From NCBI GenBank assembly GCA_026874595.1, contig CM049314.1, forward strand, positions 17,040,729-17,104,728: a DNA stretch of 64,000 bases. The letters are read 5' to 3'. Below, in pieces: positions 47,692 through 58,289 of this stretch. Origin of the DNA: Sipunculus nudus. Lineage: Eukaryota; Annelida; Sipuncula; Golfingiida; Sipunculidae. The notes below the pieces were generated by a model. It did not search any database and had not been told where the DNA came from. It was given only the letters and a program-made list of their open reading frames with translations. The first letter of the stretch is position 1, and every line of letters starts with the position of its first letter. A program made the translations under genes and the position numbers.

Positions 47692-48100
47692 AGCCGGCAA
47701 GAAGACAGGATGAACAGACGGCGGATAAAGGTCTATCGCTATAGCTGAGCTGAGATGACGTCACCTGAGTTAATAATGTCACTATATTATAAATGTGTTC
47801 CTTTACCTAAATCAGGCCTCTGTTCCGACTTCCCCTTGTTGCGTTTCTAGTTTCAGGTTTACATTTTATGGATTTCATTACATACAGAAAGTATTCAAAT
47901 GGGCAATTACGTAAAATATACAAACTGATGCAGGTGAATTTGACCTCACCAATTAAGGGTATTATCACCAGATATATTTACCTGTACGCATATCTTAAGC
48001 CGATGCCATGTGATTTTAGTTAATTATCACTAAACATTTTTACCTGTACGTATATTTAAAGAAAATGCCATGAATCTTAGCTAATTACAGGTTTTCTTAC
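46090..48100. other. First intron of the EGF/ChtBD2 gene
   Basis: It holds a (TA)n tract at about 47638-47690 and, at 47695-47775, a fragment ending in the GACGGCGGATAAAGG and GCTATAGCTGAGCTGAGATG block of the GCTGAGCTAAAAA family. No exon was recognised. Confidence 0.5.
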
Positions 48101-48194
48101 CATTTGTGGAACCTTGATTGATCCCAGTTTGTAGAAATAGCAAGCATAATCCAAAACACAGGGAGGTATTCCATTCGCTCTCCATGCTTGCCAT
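48101..48194 (-). CDS. Signal-peptide exon of the EGF/ChtBD2 membrane protein
   Basis: ATG at 48194 opens MASMESEWNTSLCFG followed by LCLLFLQTGINQGSTN and one base of Gly, then donor GTAAGA in phase 1. The LCFGLCLLFLQTG core is a good signal peptide. A second in-frame Met is residue 4. The phase matches the first EGF exon (NG-LCRSQPC). Confidence 0.6.
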
Positions 48195-48770
48195 AAATAA
48201 AATAAGACTAACTCGAGCATGTCCCGGGTTTACAAGGGATCAACTCTATATAAACACTGGCGGATAAAGACATAAAGTTTACCAAGGTGACATCAGACAG
48301 CCCTCGTCAAAAGAAGGAAGTGAAATCCGACCCCTTTCTGCCGACGGCGTTCCGTGTTCATGTTTGTCAAAGGCTTCATTATATCATGAGGATTATATAG
48401 ACACCGGGGTAATATTATTAACTGTTGTAGTGTACTTATAAACATTTAAGTATTCATTTAGTCTAAGTATAACTAACCATCTACCCAGGACGTCATGCAA
48501 CAGTTTCTACATACTATAGCATACCTTTTCTTAATCGTAGGACATGTATATGCCGGAGATTTACAAAACTATACCTGCTAATACCATACGTGACTGTGTC
48601 ATATCATCAAGAAGAGTTTTAACAGCAAATAAAATAAGGTGACAAAAGTTTAAAAACATTCTTGAAAATTAGCATCAAATTTAAAAAATAGATAGAAAAC
48701 AAAAACAGACCACAAAAACTTTATCAAAATCACGTGACATTGTATATCAAGTATTGTGTTAGAATTAAGG
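48195..48770. other. Intergenic sequence, nothing recognised
   Basis: AT-rich sequence upstream of the EGF/ChtBD2 gene start; no clear TATA or CpG signal was tied to it. Confidence 0.4.
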
Positions 48771-48905
48771 ATATCAGACAACGAAGGAAGCCAGAAAGCG
48801 CTACAGAAGCCCTGAAAGAGCTACACTGCTTCCCCATCCATCTAGAACTGAGTGTAAGATCCTGGCTACTGTCTTTAACCAGGTTCAAAGTTATCTCACA
48901 TAGTC
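48770..48905 (+). mobile_element. Reverse-transcriptase remnant (LINE 3' part)
   Basis: The plus-strand frame reads SATEALKELHCFPIHLELSV, close to the well-known 'LKELHWLPI-RI-YK' segment near the C terminus of many LINE reverse transcriptases. The remainder is decayed. Confidence 0.4.
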
Positions 48906-49323
48906 CTGGCATCAGTCCTGATATTTGCAGTTTTGCTGCTCTTCCAGTCGTCATTAAGTTCAATGGATGGTATGCGTTCATTCATGTTCATGTATGTTTG
49001 TGTGTGTGTGTTGGTTTACACGAAATCCTGAACGGAATCTTCAGGGCATTTCGGAAACGGACCAAAGAAAAATCCATTAGAATTTGGTGTGCATCAAGTA
49101 TCACCTCCGGATTCAGAAGCCTCACCATAGAATATTCACAAGTGTAAAGTCACTTATGCACGAACGAACCTGGGGATATGGACCAAAAGATAATTGAATG
49201 CAGACAAGGTCCAGCAGTGTGTGACTAAAAGCCATCTGTTCACATCTCCAGACTATAAATATGTTAGGCATCCCGAAGACATACCCCAGGCCTAACAAGA
49301 AGCATCCACTTGTCATAGAATAA

Positions 49324-49329
<6 letters not shown>

Positions 49330-49390
<61 letters not shown>
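49330..49390. repeat. (TA)n microsatellite
   Basis: About 30 TA units. One of several long TA tracts in this half of the window (also 50695-50766, 50870-50903, 52828-52878, 54067-54107 and 567-605). Confidence 0.95.
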
Positions 49391-49391
<1 letters not shown>

Positions 49392-50690
49392 CTCATGGAG
49401 AAACATTCGTGACACAAAGAAAATAATTAACAGCTGCAGGCTGGTCCGGTATACTTTTGATATACGCCTATATACGTAAAGGAATACGATTACTTATACC
49501 AGGATAAGTACCTGAAGACGAGACCTTATATAAAGTTATTCTTCCTTGGCGTAAATTTAACCCGGATGGCTATATTTTGGCAGTTCGTCATGCTTTAGTT
49601 TTAATGAAAATCCGTAGAGATGCACAATACATAAGAAAAATTTGCCCTCTAACATAAAAGAGCCGATCGACTGTAAGATCCAAAATAAACTATCCGTCCA
49701 ATATTAATACCTACTGAGTCGTTTGTTCACAATCAGAGTAATTTTTTACACAATACTTGTATTTGGCAGTCTGTTAAAGGTGATTGTATGAGTGACAGGC
49801 ATGCATGACTGAAGATACCTTAACCATCGCTACGCTCAACAGACCATGTCGTATTTTATACCAGCAAATTGAACCCTGGGGCGTGCGATTGTACGGACAT
49901 TTATAAAAGATGCCTGCAGTTAGTACGCAATGGCGGGAAGGGAAAGGGTAAGAAAGGCACGGGTCAAGGGTCGAGCGATTCCCATGTTTTTACACTTACA
50001 TTCACATCCACCATCATAATAATTATCATCATTGTCATCAAATCTGACTCAACACGTGCTAGGTAGCCAAAGAGACTTTAAAATATCTAATAATTTAGTA
50101 CATCCATCCGTTTGTCTGTCTATCTGTCCGGCGCTGTGAGTCTATGGCATAACTATTCATAAAAAAGTTAGCGAAGAAACCCAAGGAGAGAGAGAGAGAG
50201 AGGGGGGGGGGGGGCGGGGGGCGGTGAGAGATAGAGTTTCCTATGGAAGAGTTTTTAAAGTCCTTTAGTTAATCTGAATATTTTCAGTACCATAAATCAC
50301 CATCTGTAACATTATAGTTCTACAAGGTTCAGTCATGTATATATAAAACACCCGGATAGGGTGACAGGTAAATGCAACACTGAATGCATCAATTAACATG
50401 CGGAATTGCAGAATTGAGCTCTGATCTTCCTGGGCGAGTAAACACCAGACACTGTACCACATCCATCATGAGGGTATCAGCTGTCCCCGGGTGACATTCA
50501 TCTGACCTCACTCCATAAGTTACTGAAGGAATAAAGGGGAGGAGAAATCAAGGGCCGTGTCAGACACCAGAGTGGTATTCCAGTAGCAGGTTGATGGGTT
50601 GAAAGTTCCATCGCCACTAAGAACACGTAAACTTGCATGTGTACATATACTGCATTGAATGTGGAACCACCTGTCAAGTCTGTAAGTATA
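49390..50690. other. Intergenic sequence with (GA)n and poly-G tract
   Basis: A (GA)n run followed by about 11 G lies at 50186-50215. Nothing else was recognised. Confidence 0.45.
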
Positions 50691-50692
50691 AA

Positions 50693-50702
50693 ATATATAT
50701 AT

Positions 50703-50766
<64 letters not shown>
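50693..50766. repeat. (TA)n microsatellite
   Basis: About 35 TA units with one phase break. Confidence 0.95.
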
Positions 50767-50771
<5 letters not shown>

Positions 50772-50914
50772 AGTATATATGTTTGCAGAACGAATCTAAT
50801 AGTGCTCTATTAGCGGGATTCTAAGAGCTGGTATATAGTGATTATTTACGAAATGGTATAACCAGAACGTATATATATATATTATATATATATATATATA
50901 TATTGTTATGGAAT

Positions 50915-51010
50915 CATTTTGCCCGGGGGGATTACTGCGACGATCCGGGAATCGAACCATTGTCGGTGACGCAAAAGTCCGGGCGTTACTACCTTTACCC
51001 TAGGAAAACA
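50915..51010 (-). mobile_element. tRNA-derived SINE-like fragment
   Basis: The minus strand reads TAGGGTAAAGGTAGTAACGC (A-box-like) and, 30 bases on, ATGGTTCGATTCCCGG (a perfect B-box, GGTTCGATTCC). The anticodon stem does not pair well, so it is tRNA-derived rather than a working tRNA. Confidence 0.5.
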
Positions 51011-51949
51011 AGCTTTATAATATACAAGCGAGACATTTCGATTCCCTTTTATATGCACTCCCGTAACTCACCCCTGTTAATAGCGTTCTGCCATCAGAAA
51101 AAGATTAGTAATCCCAGAATTCACACTTTTGCTCAACTAGGTGGCGGTAAGTACTCAGTTACTTCAAACCACCATTCCCCGGGCCCAGCTATATACTACA
51201 TGTATAACTACATGTATATAAGTACATAAGTATACAAGTCCATACTGTGAGCTTTGATCTATTTGTTTTGGAGTATCAAGAATTCATTAGTACAGTTGGA
51301 CAAGGACAGTTTTTGCTGATGCATTGTTTCATCATACACTTCATATTTTGTTAAGCGTTGCCTGTTGAACGACAATATGGTCAGCCTTTGATATTGAGAC
51401 GAGTTATTCATAATTATCATCATGGCATTTTATAGAGTGACAACAAAATACGAAATGCATCAAACCTGACTTCCGGAAACAAGATGACAATAAAGTAACC
51501 GTTTTCTCGTGTATGTAGGCTCTGCCTATTCTGAAATATAAAACAAATACAGTAGTGTGTTTTGTATATATTTTGAGTCATTTGCAAGTATGAGTAGAGA
51601 TTCATGCAGTGGACGAACAACTCATATCGGACACATTTCTACCTGGCAAAGGGGTTATCGACGTTAAATGGGAGTATCAAAAATAGAATAGAACCCAAAA
51701 GGGTCTGATATTTTAGTATTGCTCCGTCATCTAACAATCGTTTTTCACTTTTTCTTCTTCTGTTTGTAAAATGAAGTATCTCTCCATCAGTAAAACTGGG
51801 AGGAGTAGATTGTTTATTTTTTTATCATTTTTACACGAATCTAGGTCATTAAGTAAATATTGATTGGAATTGACGGGAAGAGTACTAATGCCAAATTTAT
51901 AAAGTTATACCATATCACTGCTACATTTCTCACCCCACCATGGAATAAT

Positions 51950-51996
51950 CTAATATTTGGACTGAAGGTCCCCGGTTCGAACCCCGCCGGTGCCTA
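51950..51996 (+). mobile_element. tRNA-like 3' half (B-box)
   Basis: GGACTGAAGGTCCCCGGTTC with GAACCCCGCCGGTGCC resembles the anticodon loop (GAA) and T arm of a tRNA-Phe with a deletion between them. No 5' half is seen. Confidence 0.35.
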
Positions 51997-52517
51997 TATG
52001 GGATAATGGTGAACTCTCTAATGTCTTAACGACAAATTATGACTTCTGGATTATTAATAACTTCGGGCATACGAAACCTGAAATTCAGAAGACTTAATGA
52101 TAAACATATCATGCTTATCATATGGATAACTTCATCCTCATTCAATAGACAGTGCCACCAACAGACCATGGACCTATACTTTAAAAAAAAATCTCAAGGT
52201 GCACGATTATAAATTAGCGAACGTGATATTTCCTCTTATCGACATATTGACAAAAATTCTTAGTACAGGTACCGTAGTACCAAAAGAGATAATAACGGTC
52301 ACAGAATGTATCCTGTACCAATGCAAAATTAAATGTAGTTATTCTATTAGAATTAAACAAAACAAACAATACTGCCTACTGATGTACCATACAATGGACC
52401 AAACATCAATAAAATTGGGGTAAAAAGCAGTACGGTAATCATAATACTTACACTTTGGATTGTGCATGGTTATTTTATTTATTACAAGGTGAGATTGGCG
52501 TCAATTGATTTGAGATC

Positions 52518-52752
52518 ATGACTGTCGGCAGAGATGACATTGGATCAGCCGAAAATGGCTCCCATTCAAAGAAAACGAACGACTCCCGAGGCAACGGATG
52601 TAGCTGCAAAGCGATCCTATTGGCTTTCATGTTCGTTGTTGCCATGACAACTGTTGGTCTGAGTGTTTATTTCACGCGCCCCCCGTGCCCGAAATGCTCA
52701 ACTGGCGACATCTGGGAACAATGCAAAGTACTCGCCGAGGAAAAGGATGAAT
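52518..52752 (+). CDS. M1 aminopeptidase exon 1 (signal anchor and stalk)
   Basis: ATG opens MTVGRDDIGSAENGSH and continues through the membrane anchor to EEKDE plus T of a Cys codon. Donor GTAAGT. Phase 1 matches the GT that opens exon 2 (TGT, Cys). Confidence 0.85.
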
Positions 52753-52824
52753 GTAAGTGTTTATCGGAGGGGGCCAGGTGCATCAGGTACTCGCCGTCCT
52801 TTCCGAATAAAACTTATTCTAATA

Positions 52825-52880
<56 letters not shown>

Positions 52881-54064
52881 CATTATATTGCCTTTGCTAT
52901 TAGTGGAGGATCTAGAGGGGGCGCCTGCGGACACCCATTTAGCTGCAATATCTCTCATTTTATCTGATTTCCGGAATTTCTCGACTAATTTTTAATTTTT
53001 ATATTTATTTTTATTAATAAGGAATAAGATTTTATTTAAGTTATCTGCAGTTTATATATATTACTTTAAGATTCATAAGTTGAGGATTAGGATATTTATA
53101 AACAGCGGCAGAACAACCGCAAAGCACCAAGCCCTGGTTGGGGTCGACGGTGAACAATCTCACGGCTCCTCTGGTAATACTGATATTCGAACTCGCGATC
53201 TGCGCTCTTAGAAGTCCTGTGTGCTGTCAAGACCACGGACCCCGATAAAATGCAAAGTTTAAAGAGTTCAACATATCAGTTATTCAACTCCGAGCATAAC
53301 ACTTAAAAGAAAATATTTTGCAAAATTATAAACGTAAATGCTCCTTTGCGCCATTGACTTTAACATTATGAAAACGATTGAAATTTTTATATCCTAATGA
53401 TGCAGAAATATGAATATTAAATATTGAACCTCTCTTCAGTTTGACCACATAACGCAAAGACATGAGAGAACATTTCTTTATGAAAAGTCTCGTGTTTTTT
53501 TGTGCAAATTGCATCAAAATGTCCTCTTTATATTGAACATTAAAAAAATTTCCCATTATTGGAGGGGGTATCCCTCTCCCATAACCCTCCCCATGTCACT
53601 GTAATTAACATTAATAAAACCATGGTTCATAATTGAAAATAAAAAAAATAATCTATATTTACATACACTAAAGTATATAACATACAGTAATAATAATAAT
53701 AATAATAATAAGATATATACATACATACATACATAAATATACACATATACATATAACACTTAGTTTTCATAATAGGCCTATCAACCCCCCCCCCCCCCCC
53801 CCCCCCGCCCCCCGCCCCCGGTTCTCGAAATTCTGGATTTGCAACTGATCATGGCCACCTCCCCTCCCTAAAACCTGGCTACGGCCCTCATGATTTTCAG
53901 TCTTGAGATTCCCCGTACTACAACATTAAACACATCTACAAACTTTTCAAGCCCCATTTGGTCCATAATCAGGATCATTAGAAGCTAATTTTAATTAATA
54001 AACATGATTGAAACATTCATGGACAAGGAATAAACCAAGGTATTAGAGTGCAATAATTAAATTG

Positions 54065-54108
<44 letters not shown>

Positions 54109-56523
54109 CGACCATGAAACAAAAGATGCACTGTTCGAAGGTCGGTTAGTCAAAAGTTTTTGACATCTGACCTGGCGTTGCCTGGTTCATAGGTCATCAG
54201 TAGTTCATCTTGTTTAATGTCTAAATGGCATTAGGTTTTATCTTCTGGATAATCTCTACCAGGGCATGTTCACCTGAAATAAAAATATTCTTATCCAGTC
54301 AATGTATATTCTTATTGTGTAGTTATACCTTCACCCTGAATAGACAGTGACGTGCTATATATGGTTCGTTACAGAGTGGAATACTTTCTGTAATATTAAA
54401 GTTTTAGTGACTGTTGAAAAATGATCCCAGTACGCTTCTCACTGCAGACGTCGTCCCAGACACCTTATGTTATCGCTGCTTGCTAAGGCAAAGTTCTCTG
54501 GGCAAGAACACCAGGGTACGCACAGAGCAAAAAATTGTAATAAGACCACTAATATTGCATTGTGCATCCAGCCCAAATGTTATACTTGCGATACCCGCTC
54601 CCATTGTTCCTGCTAAGAGATTCTTGTCATAGAAAGCAGCGATTTACAGCAGAAACGATGTCTAGGACAGCTGCAGTGTATAACCCACAGGCGCTTGACA
54701 CAATGTCAGCAAACTGATAAATCAGTGCAATCTAAATACTGTGCCGGCTTTAGGTTAACCTCCTTATGCCAATGAACGAACACATCTCTGTGTTTCTATA
54801 GACATCTTCATTACTGGGCCTAGTGTTTATAATATTTGAATATCCATCTACATTCAAGACGAAGTCTGGCAGGTTTCATACCTAGTTGTTGTAAGCAGGT
54901 ATAGACGGGATAAGTTAGAGAAGTAAAATAGATTGAAATTCAAAATAATGTTCTTTGTTGGGACTAGATGGTTTATTTAAACTGTGAAACCCCACAAAGT
55001 TCAATTGTTGATCACCTGATAGAAAGGGTGGTGTGGGGCTGATCTCTATTTTCCTCTAATTATCCCCTCGGCCAATGTTTGTTGATATTGTGTCAAGCGC
55101 CTGTGGTCAGGAGGAGCGTATGATCCCAGAAGAGTCAACAATCCAGGAAAATTAAGGAGCTAATCAAATGCAGAAAACAGTCCATTAGATCGTTGAACTG
55201 AAGAATAACATTTCTTTTTATAGGTTTATGTGAAACGGAAAAACAAAAGACGGTTCTGCCGCCACCCCCGCCTACCCCAAAACCTAAAGTGACTGGACTC
55301 CGGCTAAACAAAACTTTGATACCAGTCCATTACAACGTGGAACTTAAACCAGACATCTACAGTCCAGAACCGTCATTAAAGTTTGACGGACACGTTGAAA
55401 TCTGGATGAGGTGTGATGACGTCACCGATAGACTGGTCCTTCACATGTGGACGCTGAGACTCGACAATTCCACGATTGAGTTCAGAGAAGATGGACCAGA
55501 AGGAAGGGAGCTTGAATTCCTGCGATGGGAGGAGGATGCAGACCGTCAATTCTTCCTCCTTTACCTGAAGAGTGCTTTGAATAAAGGGACCATGTACTAT
55601 TTCAAAACGGTGTTCAAAGGTACACTGAAACAATATGATATGGGTGGATTCTACACTTCGTCATACAAACAGGACGGACAGGAAAGGTAAGTTAACAGAT
55701 TTAATTGATGAAAATGAATCCTTTTATTGGTTGCCAGGTTGATTGATGGATAAATTGGTTATTTAATTGATTGGTTGAATGATTAATTAACCGATATTAA
55801 CTGATTTCGTTACATAAATAGCTTTCAGTTTTATTTAGGCCTACATAAGGACTGGACTGATTTCGTTATGGATTGACTGGTCCTTGATTAATTGTATAAT
55901 TGATTCAATAAATTGATTCTGGTGGTGACTTATATTGTTTGATTAGGAAATAGGATGATTAATCCCTAAATGCATAAATGGTAGTCGGAATAACCCATCA
56001 AACATTTTGACCCATTGATTAAATAAAAAAATATAAAAAAGCTTAATGTAAAATGTTTCACGCGTCCGATGTGTAATTTTCTCTTAAGCTGATATAAGAA
56101 CAATGATCTACAAATAATCTTTAGTATTCAATCGTTGCACCGAGGTAAACGTCAGTAAGAATTTCTAGATATTAAGTTTATCATTACTAATCCATCCTAT
56201 CGTGCCTTCTTCGCCCCAGTACTTTTATTGCTGACTGAACTATTTGCAGATATTGACCATATATATATATATTAAAGGGTTGAACAACTGGATACGATTA
56301 TGTTATTTCCGCTTAATTATAATTGATATCCGTACAAAATATCTTTATTTATCTCTCTCTCGTATAGATATGTAGCGTCAACGCAGTTCCAGCCTACTAA
56401 GGCCAGAAGAGCTTTCCCCTGTTTTGACGAACCATCGTTTAAGTCAACGTTTAATGTGACTATTGTCAGAAAACCCGGATACACAGCATTGGCCAACATG
56501 GACTTACTGTACACAGAAAACAG
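52518..56523 (+). CDS. M1 aminopeptidase (aminopeptidase N/ERAP-like), N-terminal part
   Basis: Exons 52518-52752, 55224-55686 and 56368-56523 join in phases 1 and 2. They encode about 284 residues and the gene continues past the right edge. Residues 1-29 are cytoplasmic. CKAILLAFMFVVAMTTVGLS at about 30-49 is a type II signal anchor. A Cys- and Pro-rich stalk follows (ending VLPPPPPTPKPK), then the M1 N-terminal domain: GLRLNKTLIPVHYNVELKPD, and near the end ARRAFPCFDEPSFKSTF, the M1 family hallmark. The catalytic GxMEN and HExxH motifs lie beyond the window. The enzyme should be an ectoenzyme removing N-terminal residues from peptides, zinc-dependent. No frame damage is seen. Which M1 subfamily it belongs to cannot be settled from this part. 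Confidence 0.92.
52753..55223. other. Intron 1 of the aminopeptidase gene
   Basis: It contains (TA)n tracts at 52828-52878 and 54067-54107, a tRNA-derived SINE fragment at 53105-53245, an (AAT)n run near 53690, and a poly-C tract at about 53785-53806. No exon was recognised. Confidence 0.55.
53105..53245 (-). mobile_element. tRNA-derived SINE-like fragment
   Basis: The minus strand reads GGGGTCCGTGGTCTTGACAG and later GCGAGTTCGAATATCAG (B-box-like GAGTTCGAATATC). The spacing and arrangement suit a tRNA-derived SINE head. Confidence 0.45.
55224..55686 (+). CDS. M1 aminopeptidase exon 2
   Basis: The acceptor TTTTTATAG and donor GTAAGT bound 463 nt, entering in phase 1 and leaving in phase 2. 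It encodes LCETEKQK, the Pro-rich linker and the start of the M1 beta domain through MGGFYTSSYKQDGQE. Confidence 0.93.
55687..56367. other. Intron 2 of the aminopeptidase gene
   Basis: It begins with short GATTGATTGGTTGATT-type repetition (55705-55930). No exon was recognised. Confidence 0.5.
56368..56523 (+). CDS. M1 aminopeptidase exon 3
   Basis: The acceptor TCGTATAG and donor GTTGGT bound 156 nt in a 2-2 phase. It encodes YVASTQFQPTKARRAFPC, FDEPSFKSTFNVTIV, RKPGYTALANMDLLYTEN and AG of a Ser/Arg codon. FPCFDEP is diagnostic of M1 enzymes. Confidence 0.95.
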
Positions 56524-57534
56524 GTTGGTGTTATATTCCTCTTACTTGTATATGATACTGGAATGAACCAATGACACGAAAGGGAAAATTATATATGAAC
56601 TCAAAGGCATATGACTTTGGTATTTATGTTTTTATCTAACATTGATATGTTTTTTTCTGACATCTAGAACTGAAATGATATCTCTTAACGGTAATGTTAA
56701 ATTTCTTGAACTAAGATTAGACTTGGTATTTCTTCCAGTTCTCATTGTAAAGCACAGAGGCGGACTCGCCCAGTTTTAAATAAAAATTCTCTGCCTGTGT
56801 ACTGTATTAACAAAATTTTGAATCCAGTGGACAGATGGTATTTTTATAGGCCACTCCCGGCGATGCATTTTGGACCGAATTTTCCGTTCCTGATTGTTTT
56901 ATGAAAATACCATATACTGTATATTCAAAAATATTAGTTTGGATTTTATTTTCTTGATTTTCCTCGTATTCATAACGTTCCTTACTCAGCGCTTTACCCA
57001 TTGGCCAACTACCTATATCGTAAGCGCTGTTTGTTATGACCTTGTATCCTGAATATCTACACCAGAGGGGAGCACTGTATTTTGGTCCAATCAGATGAGA
57101 ACTTGTGCTGAAGACAACACAGTTTACCAGCCAAGCGAGGAATACACGGAGCCTATGTTGTTCATTTCGTTTTCAGTGATAGCTCATCGCCCCGGCGACC
57201 GTTTGAACAGGCCACAGGCTCCGATAATATTGCCCCACGCTCTGAGAGAATTGTCTTGCACGTGGTTTCTGGGGGGAACTGATGCCTGTCGAGTGTTTGT
57301 TGACTTGCATTTGGTTGGCTGCTCGTCACATCAGCGGTTTTTTTTCAGCAGACAGGCCCATGTGCACCACCTGGTGTTTAAGTGCATCATAAACGGTCAA
57401 AGCAGGCAGCGCAAAAATCTGTAGCTTCTTTAGAAGCGCAAGATTTCCGCTGCCTCGGGAGCGTACGTATTCATGATTTTAAAGATAAAAAAAACACACG
57501 GTCAGCAATTACCCTGAAGGCAGCTGGTGATCGA
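56524..57534. other. Aminopeptidase intron 3, left part before the array
   Basis: About 1 kb of unique-looking intron. Open frames here (for example 57095-57424) show no recognisable similarity. Just before the array the sequence has CAGCTGGTGATCGACATCAC. Confidence 0.5.
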
Positions 57535-58289
57535 CATCACCGATGTCCTTCAAAGGTTCTATAGTGGAGCCAGTTTACCTAACCATATGACTTTTTTTTT
57601 TTACAACGACGATTGTTATCGTGGAAGATGTCCTTCAAAGGTTCTATATAGTGAAGCCAGTTTACCTGACCACGTGACTTTTTTTTACAGTAACGATTGT
57701 TTCGTTGCCGATGTCTTTGAAAGGTTCTATAGTGAAGCCAGTTTACCTGACCACGTGACTTTTTTTAAAGGGACGATGGTTTGGTGGCCGATGTCCTTCA
57801 AAGGTTCTATAGTGGAGCCAGTTTACCTGACCACTTGACTTTTTTTTACAGTTACGATGGTTTCGTGGCTGATGTCTCTCAAAATTTTTATAGTGAAGCC
57901 AGTAAACCTGACCACGTGACTTTTTTTTACAGTAACAATGGTTTCGTGGACGATGTCTTTCAAAGGTTCTATAGTGAAGCCAGTTTACCTGACCACATGA
58001 AATTTTTTTTACAGGGTAGATGGTTTCGTGGCCGATGTCCTTCAAAGGTTCTATAGTGAAGCCAGTTTACCTGACCACGTGACTTTTTTTTTTACAGGGA
58101 CGATGGTTTCATGGCAGATGTCTTTCAAAGGTTCTTTATAATGAAGCCAGTTTACCTGATCACGTAATTTTTTTTTACAGTAACGATGGTTTCGTGGCCG
58201 ATGTCCTTCAAAGGTTCTATAGTGGAGCCAGTTTACCTGACCACGTGACTTTTTTTATTACAGGGACGATGGTTTCGTGGCCGATGTCT

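Larger units (their letters stand above)
39863..48194 (-). pseudogene. EGF / chitin-binding type I membrane protein, probably disrupted
   Basis: Minus-strand exons in order: signal peptide (48194-48101), EGF (46007-about 45927), ChtBD2-like (45842-45625), EGF (45345-45209), truncated ChtBD2 (45001-44863), ChtBD2 plus Thr-rich stalk (44616-44209), transmembrane helix (43633-43523), tail A (41121-40961) and tail B (40085-39863). The early junctions keep phase 1, as usual for shuffled EGF and chitin-binding modules. The design suggests a cell-surface receptor or adhesion protein touching chitin-like material. Lesions: a TAG at 45784-45782 and a frame slip in the first ChtBD2; a phase mismatch at the second EGF; loss of the 3' half of one ChtBD2; and a TAA (44237) before the stalk donor. 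Several exons are one base short of the length their phases demand. This is pseudogene decay or unpolished assembly; I favour decay at modest confidence. Confidence 0.55.

Noticed and set aside
49122-49415. Frames with long Tyr-Ile runs (also around 52663-52995).
   Set aside because: They are translations of (TA)n microsatellites.
50915-51010. Functional tRNA gene.
   Set aside because: A- and B-boxes are good but the anticodon and acceptor stems do not pair; a SINE head is more likely.
57095-57424. A 109-codon frame between aminopeptidase exon 3 and the array.
   Set aside because: It does not resemble M1 sequence and has no phase-matched acceptor and donor, so it is not exon 4.
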